The notes under the pieces were generated by a model. That model did no database searches and was not told the origin of the DNA. It was given only the letters and a program-made list of their open reading frames with translations. From assembly GCA_937951875.1 (NCBI GenBank), contig CALGAN010000018.1:60691-124690 (forward strand): 64,000 bases of DNA. Direction: 5' to 3'. The DNA is from an uncultured Alkalilimnicola sp. (GTDB taxonomy: Bacteria > Pseudomonadota > Gammaproteobacteria > Nitrococcales > AK92). Numbering within the stretch: position 1 is the first letter of the stretch; every line of letters begins with the position of its first letter. Both the position numbers and the translations under genes were made by a program. This document shows, piece after piece, positions 46,301 through 54,041 of this stretch.

Positions 46301-46485
46301 GCGCCGGCGCCGCCAGCCGTCACTCGATCGGCACCGGCGTGATCGGCGGCATGCTGGCCGCGACGGTGCTGGCGATCATCTTCGTGCCCCTGTTCTACCG
46401 GCTGATCGAGGAGATCAGCGAACGGCTCGGCGCGCGCCGCCGCGCGGAGCTCCCCCAGACCGAGGAGGCGGCGGACCATGGTTAA
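43333..46485 (+). CDS. RND multidrug efflux permease, second system
   Basis: This 1050-residue HAE1-family transporter begins ISKFFIDRPVFASVLSIVIV. The TM4 Asp pair is in GIVVDDAIVVLENVERIM and the TM10 Lys in GLASKNAILIVEFAVL. The domain layout is the same as the pump at 29691, but the sequence differs throughout, so they are distinct systems rather than a recent duplication. The ATG overlaps the adaptor gene by 4 bases, and its end overlaps the outer-membrane gene by 8. Confidence 0.95.
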   Translation: MISKFFIDRPVFASVLSIVIVLAGLASLYALPVEQYPQIVPPEVVVQANYPGASAQTIADTVAAPIEQQINGVENMIYMRSASSDAGYMRLSVYFDIGTDPDQATINVNNRVQAALSKLPEIVRQQGVTVQKRSSSILALVTLYSPDGRYDRLFMNNYALLYVIDQLKRTPGVGDASLFGQTDYSMRVWLKPDKLAEYGLTPSDVAAALREQNIQPAVGAMGAEPSTGNVPFTYTVTTDGRFNRPEQFEQIILRANPDGSALRLRDVARIELGAQRYTFTATFNGRPTVPIAIYLQPGANALDTTEAVLEQMKIIASRFPEGLAYDVPYNTTKFVKVSVREVIKTFIEALVLVVVVVYLFLQNWRATLIPLLAVPVSLVGTFAGMYLLGFSINLLTLFGMILAIGIVVDDAIVVLENVERIMTEEKLPPRAAAIKAMQEVTGPVIAIVLVLAAVFIPVGFLGGLTGVMYKQFAITIAVSVIISGIVALTLTPALCALMLKPTHKEPLAPFRAFNRLFERLTSGYLASVRVLLKRAALGLVLFAGLIGLTVVLFQRVPGSLVPNEDQGYVVAVTQLPAAAALGRTQVAMDKLTQQLVNDPLVHGMVSFAGWDLLAGGLKTNGGASFITLADWKERTGPGQDSTSFVNKIMAIGAGIPEANVIAFNPPPIQGMSTTGGFEAYLQSRTAAPPQEIEAAALKLVEAANKRPELAGVRTTMMTQIPQYRMDVDREKARALGVPVNTIFDAMQATFGALYVNDFTLFGRNFQVNLQSEAEFRETPDNLRDVFVRSNSGEMIPLANLVSVERIAGPDLIERFNIFPSAKIMGGPAPGYSSGQAIAAMEEVAREVLGIDYQLGWIGSAYQEKEAGGTGAVAFVFGILMVFLILAAQYERWSLPLAVVTAVPFALFGAILAIWLRGLTIDLYFQIGLLVLIGLASKNAILIVEFAVLAREQGASVWEAAIQAARLRFRPIVMTSLAFILGVVPLAISTGAGAASRHSIGTGVIGGMLAATVLAIIFVPLFYRLIEEISERLGARRRAELPQTEEAADHG

Positions 46486-47908
46486 GCGGCTGCCCCTGAC
46501 CTTGTTCACCGCCCTGCTCGCGGGCTGCGCGCTCGGCCCGGACTATCAGCGTCCCGCCGAGGAGCTGCCGACTCAGTGGCCGGCGGCGGTCACCCAAGCC
46601 ATGACCGCCCAGACCGACTGGGCCGAGTGGTGGAAGCGCTACCAGGACCCGGTGCTGGACCGGCTGGTGGCCGAGGCGCTGGCCAACAATCTGGACGTGC
46701 GCATCGCCGCCGCCAACATCGCGCAGGCGCGCGCCGCCCTCGGCCTGAGCGAGGCGCAGCGCTACCCCACGCTCGCGGTGCAGGCCGACGCCGCCCGCGG
46801 CGAGGGCACCAGCGAGCTCCTCGGCGGCTCCGGCAGTCCGGCCAACACCTTCCGCATCGCCGGCACACTCAACTACGAGATCGACCTGTGGGGCCGGCTG
46901 TCGCGCGCTACCGAAGCGGCGCGGGCGCAGCTGCTGCAGGTCTCGTTCGCCGCCGACGCCATCCGCCTGGCGCTGGTCACCGATGTGGTGGTCGGCTACT
47001 TCGACCTGCGCGCCGTGCAGCAGCAGATCCGCACCACCACGGCGACCATCGAGTCGCGGCGCGAGGCCTACCGTCTGGAGCAGTCGCGGGTGCGCAACGG
47101 CGCCTCCACCGAGCTGACCCTGCGCCAGACCGAGGCCGAGCTGGCGCGCGCCGAGGCGCAACTGCCGCTGCTGCAGCGCCAGGAGGCGCAGCTGCGCCGG
47201 GCGTTGGCCCGGCTCACCGGCGCCGGCGCGGCGGCGCTGCTCGATCCGCCGCCGCTGCCGGAAGGCGAGCTGTCGACGCTGAACTTCAGCACCGAGCTGC
47301 CCGAGCGTCTGCCCTCCGCCTTGCTGGAGCGGCGTCCCGACATCCGCGCTGCCGAGGCGGCGCTGATCGCCGCCAACGCCAACGTCGGCGTGGCGCGCGC
47401 CGCGTTCTTCCCGCAACTGAACCTGGCCGGCACGCTCGGCACCGGCGCCCGCGAGGTCGGCGATCTGTTCTCCGGACCGGCCACGCTCTGGCAGATCGGC
47501 GGTTCGGTGTTCGCCTCGGTGCTCGACTTCGGCCGGCGACGGGCGGTGCTGGAATCGGCGCAGGCGGCCCGCGACGCCGCCGAGCTGCAGTACCGCGCCA
47601 CGGTGCGCGACGCCTTCCGCGACGTCGGCAACGCCTGGACCCTGCTGGAAACCGCCAACCGGCGCCTGACCGCGCTCAACCGCCAGGTGGAAGCGCTGGA
47701 AGCGGCGGTGCGGCTGGCCGAGCGCCGCTATCAGATTGGCTACGCACCGTTCCTGGATCTGCTCGACGCCCGGCGCGCCCTGTTCGACGCCCAGCTAGCG
47801 CAGATCGAGGCGGCGCGCGACCGCCTCGCCGCCACCGCCACGCTGTTCAAGGCCCTGGGCGGCGGCTGGGGGCCGGAAGCGGCGGAGTACGCCCGCGCTG
47901 GCGAGTGA
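46478..47908 (+). CDS. Outer-membrane efflux lipoprotein, second system
   Basis: This 476-residue OprM-type channel has lipobox LLAGC (C17) and helical hairpin repeats (LVAEALANNLDVRIAAANIAQAR; ERRYQIGYAPFLDLLDARRAL). It overlaps the pump gene by 8 bases, as in the first operon. The tail beyond LGGGWG is short. It would give the second pump its own exit duct. Confidence 0.93.
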   Translation: MVKRLPLTLFTALLAGCALGPDYQRPAEELPTQWPAAVTQAMTAQTDWAEWWKRYQDPVLDRLVAEALANNLDVRIAAANIAQARAALGLSEAQRYPTLAVQADAARGEGTSELLGGSGSPANTFRIAGTLNYEIDLWGRLSRATEAARAQLLQVSFAADAIRLALVTDVVVGYFDLRAVQQQIRTTTATIESRREAYRLEQSRVRNGASTELTLRQTEAELARAEAQLPLLQRQEAQLRRALARLTGAGAAALLDPPPLPEGELSTLNFSTELPERLPSALLERRPDIRAAEAALIAANANVGVARAAFFPQLNLAGTLGTGAREVGDLFSGPATLWQIGGSVFASVLDFGRRRAVLESAQAARDAAELQYRATVRDAFRDVGNAWTLLETANRRLTALNRQVEALEAAVRLAERRYQIGYAPFLDLLDARRALFDAQLAQIEAARDRLAATATLFKALGGGWGPEAAEYARAGE

Positions 47909-48242
47909 GCGCGCTTCTTGCGCGCCTCACCCTATTTCCGGGGAGAGGCAAGCCGGCTAGACGTGAAGGCTCTGCGCGGCCAAGGTCCAGCGCGCCTGCT
48001 CCTCAAGACTAACGTGTCGTGCTTCGCGATTTGCTCACCCCCTCTCCCTGGCGGCCCCCTCGCTACGTTCTCCCCCGCGAGGGGGGAGGGAACGTCTGGG
48101 GTAATCGTCCTGCTTAGGCCCGGCTACGGCACATCGACCAGGCATCCGCGGTTAACCGCTCACGCTCGGTAGCGGTGCACGCGCAATAGCCCCCTGGCGG
48201 GAAAAGGAACGCAAGACTAGCGGCGGCCATTCGGCCTGCCGG
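47909..48242. other. 334-base intergenic region with C-rich repeats
   Basis: No credible gene is present. It carries a copy of the GCTTCGCGATTTG block (48020-48032) followed by CCCCCTCTCCCTGG, then an imperfect stem ACGTT...AACGT at about 48065-48096 around GCGA. These resemble the tesA-rdgC gap. There is no obvious promoter for the leftward gene at 49232. Confidence 0.55.
48020..48032. repeat. Short dispersed intergenic repeat, copy 2
   Basis: The 13-base block GCTTCGCGATTTG matches 6724-6736 exactly and is followed, in both places, by a C-rich run and a G-rich partner. Confidence 0.4.
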
Positions 48243-49232
48243 CTACAGCCCGGCGAACGGATCCACCGGCTCGCGCAGCGGCAAGGCGCGCAGCTCCACG
48301 CCGTCGGCGGCGGCGCGCGCGGCGAGGAACGTCATGGTGCGAGCGAGGTCGTCGAGCAGATAGGGCAAAGGCAGCAGCGGCTCGTCGAGCGGCCGGGTGA
48401 AATCGTCCCAGTGGATGGGCAGCACCCGGCGCGCGCCGACCGCTCGCACCACCTCGTCCCAATAGGCCTGGCGGTAGGCGTCGTCCTCCTTGCCCAGCGC
48501 GCCCACGCCGAGAAACACCACGTCGGCGCGGCGGCCGTTCAGCGCGCCCTCCACGTACCCGGCGCTGGCCTGTACCAGCGCCGCCCTGCCCTCGCGCTCG
48601 ACCAGCAGCGCGTAACTGTCGCCCTCCCGGTAATCGCTGATCCAGGCCGGCGGCCGCAGCGGCCGGTCGATCGCGCCACCGAGGCGCGCCGACACCGGGC
48701 TGTGCGCCGAGCGTAGCAAGGTGACCGTGAATCGTCCGAAGCGCAGCCGCTCGCCGTCCTGGACCACGCGGATGCGCTGCTCCGCCAGCCCCCAGCCGCG
48801 GCCGACGTTGGCGGTCGACTCCGAGCCGACCAGCAGCGCCCCGGTGCGCAGCGCCACTTCCGGGGCGTCCATGGCGTGGTCGTAGTGCGAGTGCAGCACG
48901 ATCACCGCCGCCAGCCGCTCGATGCCGCTCTTGCGCAGCTCGCGCGCGATCCGCTCGCGGTCCGGCGCCACCTTGGCGAGCAGCCGCGGCCAGGGACCGG
49001 GGCGGGAGAAGAACCCGTCGGTGAGAATAGCGGTCTCGCCGTCCTCGAACAGCAGGGTCGACACGCCCAGGAAGCGCACCCGCAGCACACCAGGCACGGC
49101 CGGCGCCGGCGGCAGCGGCTGCCCGGTGTAGAGATCCGGATCGGGCCGGTGCGTCAGCTGCCAGCCGATCCAGCCGCCGCTCAGCGCCAGCAACACCGCC
49201 GCCACGGCGATCGCGCGCAGCACGTAACGCAT
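48243..49232 (-). CDS. Metallo-beta-lactamase-fold hydrolase, membrane-anchored
   Basis: This 329-residue protein has an N-terminal membrane helix (about residues 5-25) and a metallo-beta-lactamase fold with HSHYDHAMD (H114, H116, D118, H119) as the metal motif. Further ligands include HSPVSARLGG near 175 and the C-terminal LPIHWDDFTRP. It belongs to the UlaG/phosphodiesterase-like branch rather than antibiotic-hydrolysing enzymes. Substrate unknown. The ATG at 49232 has GGGAGG at good spacing; in-frame ATGs at 49241 and 49259 lie too close to or without a ribosome site. Divergent from the dehydrogenase gene. Confidence 0.82.
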   Translation of the reverse strand: MRYVLRAIAVAAVLLALSGGWIGWQLTHRPDPDLYTGQPLPPAPAVPGVLRVRFLGVSTLLFEDGETAILTDGFFSRPGPWPRLLAKVAPDRERIARELRKSGIERLAAVIVLHSHYDHAMDAPEVALRTGALLVGSESTANVGRGWGLAEQRIRVVQDGERLRFGRFTVTLLRSAHSPVSARLGGAIDRPLRPPAWISDYREGDSYALLVEREGRAALVQASAGYVEGALNGRRADVVFLGVGALGKEDDAYRQAYWDEVVRAVGARRVLPIHWDDFTRPLDEPLLPLPYLLDDLARTMTFLAARAAADGVELRALPLREPVDPFAGL

Positions 49233-49406
49233 GTCCCGCATCCCTCCCGGCAAACCCATGGTCGCCGCCCAGTGTAGCGGCGCGCGCCGGCAGGCGACGA
49301 CATCGGCCCGCTTTCCCTATACTGCGGGCCACGGCACGGCCGGGCGGCAGCGCCGCGGGCCATGCGACCCGGCATAACGAACACCAATCGATCGAGGAGA
49401 GTAGCG

Positions 49407-50303
49407 ATGAAGATCAGTCTGGAAGGACGTGTAGCGATCGTGACCGGCGCCGGCGGCGGCCTGGGACGCTGTCACGCGCTGGCATTGGCCGCCCGCGGCG
49501 CCAAGGTGGTGGTCAATGACCTGGGCGACGAAGCCGGCAATCCCTCGGCGGCGGCCCTGGCGGTGGTGGAGGAGATCCGCGCCAAGGGTGGCGAGGCGAT
49601 CGCCGACGGCGCCTCGGTCACCGACTTCCCGGCGGTCGAGCGCATGGTGGCGCGCGCCATGGATGCCTGGGGCCGGGTCGACATCCTGATCAACAACGCC
49701 GGCATCCTGCGCGACAAGACCTTCGCCAAGATGTCGCTCGACGACTTCCGGCTGGTGATGGACGTGCACCTGATGGGTTCCGTGCACTGCACCAAGGCGG
49801 TGTGGGACATCATGAAGCAGCAGAACTACGGCCGCATCGTGATGACCACCTCCTCCTCCGGCCTGTACGGCAACTTCGGCCAGTCCAACTACGGCGCCGC
49901 CAAACTGGCGCTGGTCGGCCTGATGCAGACGCTGGCGCTGGAAGGCGCGAAGTACAACATCCGGGTCAACAGCCTGGCGCCCACCGCCGCCACCCGCATG
50001 ACCGAGGGCCTGCTGCCCGAGGAGGTGCTGCGCCAGCTCACGCCCGAGAGCGTCTCCCCCGGCGTGGTGTTCCTGGCCTCCGAGAACGCGCCCACCCGCA
50101 CCATCCTGTGCGCCGGCGCCGGCTCCTTCGAGACCGCCCACATCACGCTCACCCGCGGCGTGTTCATCGGCCACGGCGATGACGCTCCCGAGCAGATCGC
50201 CGCGCGCTTCGCCGAGATCAGCGACCGCACCGACGACATGGTGCCGGGTTCCGGCGCGGTGCAGGGCGCCACCGAGATCGCCAACGCGCAGAAGGGGCGC
50301 TAA
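49407..50303 (+). CDS. Short-chain dehydrogenase of the (R)-hydroxyacyl-CoA / MFE-2 type
   Basis: This 298-residue NAD(P)-dependent SDR has the cofactor motif TGAGGGLG (about residues 13-20), NNAG (97-99) and the catalytic S149 / Y162 / K166 set in SSSGLYGNFGQSNYGAAK. The extended C-terminal half is typical of multifunctional (R)-3-hydroxyacyl-CoA dehydrogenases (HSD17B4-like). It would oxidise or reduce (R)-3-hydroxyacyl-CoA, linking beta-oxidation to PHA monomers, alongside phaJ in this window. The ATG at 49407 has GAGGAGAG upstream. A terminator follows the stop. Exact substrate is not proven. Confidence 0.82.
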   Translation: MKISLEGRVAIVTGAGGGLGRCHALALAARGAKVVVNDLGDEAGNPSAAALAVVEEIRAKGGEAIADGASVTDFPAVERMVARAMDAWGRVDILINNAGILRDKTFAKMSLDDFRLVMDVHLMGSVHCTKAVWDIMKQQNYGRIVMTTSSSGLYGNFGQSNYGAAKLALVGLMQTLALEGAKYNIRVNSLAPTAATRMTEGLLPEEVLRQLTPESVSPGVVFLASENAPTRTILCAGAGSFETAHITLTRGVFIGHGDDAPEQIAARFAEISDRTDDMVPGSGAVQGATEIANAQKGR

Positions 50304-50317
50304 CGCGAAAAGCGCGG

Positions 50318-50347
50318 CCGCGGGAAGAACGTTCGTTCCTCCCGCGG
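50318..50347 (+). terminator. Terminator after the dehydrogenase gene
   Basis: A 14-bp stem CCGCGGGAAGAACG / CGTTCCTCCCGCGG with one mismatch and a 2-base central gap follows the stop by about 14 bases. There is no T-run, so efficiency is uncertain. Confidence 0.55.
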
Positions 50348-50444
50348 GTCTAAAAAGCGGACACGTGGCCGGCACATAGGACGTCGGCTGCGTTCGCTCG
50401 CCGAAACCGGCGCCATCGTTCGTTACGAAAGGGAGTCTCGTCGC

Positions 50445-51239
50445 GTGAAACCGCTGCCTCTCGCCCTAAGAGCCTTCGTCTGCGCGCTGGCGATGCTGGC
50501 CGTCGCCGCGCCGGCCCAGGCGCTGCCGGTCAAGTTCGTCGCCAATTACCTGGCGACGGCGCGCGGCATGACGGTGGGCCAGGCCAAGCTGCAGCTGGAG
50601 CGCAGCGGCGACAGCTATCTCTACCGATCCACCATCCAGGCCACCGGGCTGGCCAAGCTGCTGTTCTCCGGCAACATCCTGGAAACCAGCAGCGGCACCT
50701 TGAACAGCAATGGGCTGCGCCCGGCCCGCTACGACTATCAGCGCACCGGCTCCGGCGAGCGCGAGGACAAGATCCGCTTCGCCGCCAACGGCGAGGAATC
50801 GCTCCTGCACTACAAGGGCACCACGCGCCAGGCCGAGCTGCCGGCCGAAGCGCTCGACCCGCTGTCCCTGCACATCGCGCTGATGAACGACGTCGCCGCG
50901 GGCAAGCAGCGTATGCGCTACCTGGTGGCCGAGCCGCGGCGGCTGAAGGCCTACGAGGTGGTAGTGACGGGCCGCGAGCGCATCCGCACCGGCAGCGGCA
51001 CGATCGACGCCGTGCGCGTCGACGTGGTCGGCAGCCTCAAGCTGACGCCCGGCCAGGACGTCGTCCTCGACCAGCTGGACATCCCGGCGGCGGCAGGCGG
51101 TGTGCAGACCAGCTTCTGGCTCGCGCCGGACCTGGACTATCTGATGGTCCGCATCCGCCATGTCGACCATGACGAAGGATCGATCGGCATCGAGCTGCAG
51201 GGTGTCGAGGTGCTGCAAACGGCGGATACGCTGAGCTGA
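50445..51239 (+). CDS. DUF3108 periplasmic protein
   Basis: This 264-residue protein has a signal peptide (ALAMLAVAAPAQA) and the DUF3108 domain: a beta-rich sequence with RYDYQRTGSGEREDKI, VVTGRERIRTGSGTIDAVRV and the final LDYLMVRIRHVDHDE. Members are probably envelope proteins; no activity is known. The start is GTG at 50445 with GGGAG 9 bases upstream. A short gap precedes the CHAD gene in the same direction. Confidence 0.82.
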   Translation: MKPLPLALRAFVCALAMLAVAAPAQALPVKFVANYLATARGMTVGQAKLQLERSGDSYLYRSTIQATGLAKLLFSGNILETSSGTLNSNGLRPARYDYQRTGSGEREDKIRFAANGEESLLHYKGTTRQAELPAEALDPLSLHIALMNDVAAGKQRMRYLVAEPRRLKAYEVVVTGRERIRTGSGTIDAVRVDVVGSLKLTPGQDVVLDQLDIPAAAGGVQTSFWLAPDLDYLMVRIRHVDHDEGSIGIELQGVEVLQTADTLS

Positions 51240-51316
51240 GGCACTCCTCGCGCGCTGGACATGGACCGCCGCCCTGTGTCCTCATCGAACGGGGATAGGC
51301 GGGCGCGGAGGCGGCG

Positions 51317-52195
51317 ATGGGGTTCAGCTTTACCAAGAAAGAATCGGCGGCCGACGGTATCCGCCGCATGGCGCTGGAGCGGATCGACTCGGCGGTGGCC
51401 GCGCTGCGCGCCGAGGACGACGCGGTGGCCGAAGGCGTGCACGACGCCCGCAAGCGCTGCAAGCAAATCCGAGCGATCCTGCGCCTGGTCCGGGGCGCGC
51501 TGGGCGACGACTACGCGGCCGAGAACATCCGCTATCGCGACTACGCTCGCCAGTTGTCCGCGGCGCGCGATGCCCAGGTGCTGCTGGAGACCCTGGCGCG
51601 GCTAGGCGGCGACCTCGACCTGATCGCCCCCGTGCGCCGGGCGCTGACCACGCGCCGCGACCGCTTGGCCGAGACCGCGCTGACCACCGAGCGGCGCGCG
51701 CGGCTGGCCGCTGAGCTGGAAGCCGATCGGTCGCGGGTAGCGGCCTGGCCGTTGCGCGGTGAAGGCTTCGAAGTGCTCGGCGACGGCCTGCTGCGCGGCT
51801 ACAAACGCGCGCGCCGGGCCATGAAGCGGGCATACCGCAGCGGCGACGACGGCGACTTCCACGAGTGGCGCAAGCAGGTGAAATACCATTGGTACCACAT
51901 CCGCATGCTGGCGCCGAGCTGGCCGGCCGTGCTCGAGGCGCGCGCGGCGGAACTCAAGCGGCTGGCCGACTGGCTGGGCGAGGACCACGACCTGGCGGTG
52001 CTACGCGCCACCCTCGCCGCCGACCCGGACGGCTTCGGCAGCGACACGGCGATCGAACCGCTGCTGGCGCGCGCCGCTCGCCGCCAGCGGCGGCTGCGGG
52101 CCGATGCGCGCCGCCTGGGGAGGAAACTCTACGCCGAACGTGGGGATGACTTCCTGCGGCGCATGAGCGCCTACTGGGAGGCCTGGCGAGGTTGA
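51317..52195 (+). CDS. CHAD-domain protein (polyphosphate-binding type)
   Basis: This 292-residue helical protein is a CHAD domain without the CYTH (triphosphatase) partner. Basic helices with conserved histidines and arginines (EGVHDARKRCKQIRAIL, DFHEWRKQVKYHWYHI, WLGEDHDLAVL) form the polyanion-binding bundle. CHAD proteins of Ralstonia bind polyphosphate granules, and some occur at PHA granules. The ATG has GGAGG 5 bases upstream. It is near the DUF3108 gene and the patatin and Hsp20 genes. Confidence 0.88.
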   Translation: MGFSFTKKESAADGIRRMALERIDSAVAALRAEDDAVAEGVHDARKRCKQIRAILRLVRGALGDDYAAENIRYRDYARQLSAARDAQVLLETLARLGGDLDLIAPVRRALTTRRDRLAETALTTERRARLAAELEADRSRVAAWPLRGEGFEVLGDGLLRGYKRARRAMKRAYRSGDDGDFHEWRKQVKYHWYHIRMLAPSWPAVLEARAAELKRLADWLGEDHDLAVLRATLAADPDGFGSDTAIEPLLARAARRQRRLRADARRLGRKLYAERGDDFLRRMSAYWEAWRG

Positions 52196-52217
52196 CCGCG
52201 CCAGCAGGAGGCGCTGG

Positions 52218-53261
52218 CTACAGATAGGCTGCCCGCACATCCAGACTGGAGCGGACACCGAGGGCGTCGAAATTCTCCGCCAGCCAGCGATCGGCGCAGG
52301 CCCGGCCGGCGTCCCTGAGGTACTCCAGGAACTCACGCTCGGCGTTGCCCTTGCTGACCACGCCGAGCGACGCCATGGCCTGTTCGTCGCCGATCCGGTG
52401 CAGGCGGATGTTGCGATAGCGGGACGCGAACGGCTCCTTGAGGGCATCCTCCTCCAGCAGTTTCTGCACGAACGCCACGGCGCGCATCTCGTGCATGAGC
52501 GAGGAGTTGAACGCGATCTCGTTGACCCGGTTGTCGATTTCGAAGGCGGTGCGCGGCACCGCCTCGCGCACCACGGGATTGATCGGCACCAGCACCACGT
52601 CGGCGCTGCTGGCCTCGTAAATCAGCGGCCAGATCGCCGGATTGCCCATGTAGCCGCCGTCCCAGTACGCCTCGCCGTCGATCTCCACCGCCTGGTACAG
52701 GTGCGGTATGCAGGCCGAGGCCAGCAGCGCGTCCACCGTCAGCTCGTGACGGTGGAACACGCGCGGCCGGCCGGTGCGCACGTTGGTGGCGGTCACGAAC
52801 ACTTTCGGCGTCTCGCAGGCGCGCACCGCCTCGATATCGATCTGCTGCGCCAGCAGCAGGCGCAGCGGCTGCAGGTTCAAGGGATTGGTCTGGTAGGGCG
52901 AGAAAGCGCGGCTGACCACGTTCAGCCAGAAATCCACCGGCGAGAAGTCGATGTTCCACTGCCCGGTCAAGCAGTGCAGCGGCGTGCGCCGGATGGGGCT
53001 GAGCATCGCGTAGGCGCTGGTGGTGAGCCAAAAGCGCTCGAGCGCACGCCGCGCGCCCTCGGCGCCGCCGGCGGCATAACCGGCGGCCAAGGCCGCAGCG
53101 TTCATGGCGCCAGCGCTGGTGCCGCTGATCGCCTCGATGACGAGGCGCGGCTCTTCGAGCAGGCGATCGAGCACGCCCCAGGTGAACGCGCCGTGGGCGC
53201 CGCCGCCCTGCAGGGCGAGGCTGATCCGGCGTGGGGTATTGTCGTTGCCCGAATCGCTCAA
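52218..53261 (-). CDS. Patatin-like phospholipase
   Basis: This 347-residue cytoplasmic patatin-family serine lipase has the oxyanion loop QGGGAHG (residues 18-24), nucleophile S49 in ISGTSAG, and the Asp of the catalytic dyad at D201 in YWDGGYMGNP. It could hydrolyse phospholipids or acyl esters; some relatives are PHA depolymerases, but nothing here proves that. The start is TTG at 53261, the only start at the conserved N-terminus, with AGGA about 8 bases upstream. It is convergent with the CHAD gene. Confidence 0.88.
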   Translation of the reverse strand: MSDSGNDNTPRRISLALQGGGAHGAFTWGVLDRLLEEPRLVIEAISGTSAGAMNAAALAAGYAAGGAEGARRALERFWLTTSAYAMLSPIRRTPLHCLTGQWNIDFSPVDFWLNVVSRAFSPYQTNPLNLQPLRLLLAQQIDIEAVRACETPKVFVTATNVRTGRPRVFHRHELTVDALLASACIPHLYQAVEIDGEAYWDGGYMGNPAIWPLIYEASSADVVLVPINPVVREAVPRTAFEIDNRVNEIAFNSSLMHEMRAVAFVQKLLEEDALKEPFASRYRNIRLHRIGDEQAMASLGVVSKGNAEREFLEYLRDAGRACADRWLAENFDALGVRSSLDVRAAYL

Positions 53262-53341
53262 GTGCTCATCCTCGCCCGGCTGTCCAGGTTTTGACTAAGT
53301 ATGGCGTCGAGCAGGGGAGCCACGCCAGCGGCGATAACGAA

Positions 53342-53365
53342 ACGGCCGGCCCGAAGGCCGGCCGT
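53342..53365 (-). terminator. Terminator after the hsp20-like gene
   Basis: A 10-bp stem ACGGCCGGCC / GGCCGGCCGT with a CGAA loop (UUCG when read on the minus strand) is followed by TTTCGTTAT on the minus strand, about 30 bases after the hsp20-like stop. A good intrinsic terminator. Confidence 0.75.
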
Positions 53366-53394
53366 GAGCACCGCGGCCGCTGCCGCGAGGATGA

Positions 53395-53913
53395 TCAGGC
53401 GATCTGGATCTTGCGCCGCTTGGCGGCCTCCAGCTTGGGCATGACCAGCTCCAGCACGCCATCGCGCAGCGTCGCCCGCGCCTTCTCGGTGTCCACCACG
53501 CTGGGCAGCGCCACCGTGCGGACGAATTCGCCGCGGGCGATCTCGCACCGGTAGTAGTCGCCCTGCTGCTCGTCGGACTCGTGGACCACATTGCCGCGCA
53601 GCGTGACGCTGTTCTCGTCGACCGAGACCTCCAGATCCTCCTTGCGGATGCCAGGAACCTCGGCGCGCAACACCAGCTCGTTGTCACGCTCGATCAGATC
53701 GATCCGCGGCATCGGCGCCTGCGCCTCCATCAGACCGCGCGCCACCGGGCCTAGGCCCAGGCGGAACATGGAGCGGGGCAGCAGCTCGTCGAACAGCCGG
53801 TCGATCTCATCGAAAGCGCTCAACACCGGCATGGTCCGGGCCCGCTGCAGCGAGGCAGCCGGCCGGCTTACCCGCCGTTCATCGCCTTCATGAACTCTGA
53901 GTGCCTGTGCCAT
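53395..53913 (-). CDS. Hsp20/alpha-crystallin small heat-shock protein
   Basis: This 172-residue small chaperone has the alpha-crystallin domain at about residues 65-155. NELVLRAEVPGIRKEDLEVSVDEN, SVTLRGNV and the closing beta strand RATLRDGVLELVMPK are present, followed by the KRRKIQIA tail with an IXI-like motif. It prevents aggregation of unfolded proteins and, in other PHA-forming bacteria, coats granules. The ATG at 53913 has AAGGGGG about 6 bases upstream. The 128-base leader region is GC-rich and shows no clear sigma-32 promoter or RNA thermometer. Confidence 0.9.
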   Translation of the reverse strand: MAQALRVHEGDERRVSRPAASLQRARTMPVLSAFDEIDRLFDELLPRSMFRLGLGPVARGLMEAQAPMPRIDLIERDNELVLRAEVPGIRKEDLEVSVDENSVTLRGNVVHESDEQQGDYYRCEIARGEFVRTVALPSVVDTEKARATLRDGVLELVMPKLEAAKRRKIQIA

Positions 53914-54041
53914 GGTGTACCCCCTTTGTAATGCTTGGATATTCACCACAACAGCCCTCCAGGGCTCTCACTTCCTTTGACGGCTGGAGGCCGCAAAAGT
54001 TCTCTCGCGCAGGACTCAAAGCATTCAACGGAAACAATGCG

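Noticed and set aside
53914..54041. RNA thermometer or sigma-32 promoter for hsp20
   Set aside because: No CTTGAA/CCCCAT pair and no sequence that convincingly pairs with the AAGGGGG ribosome site.
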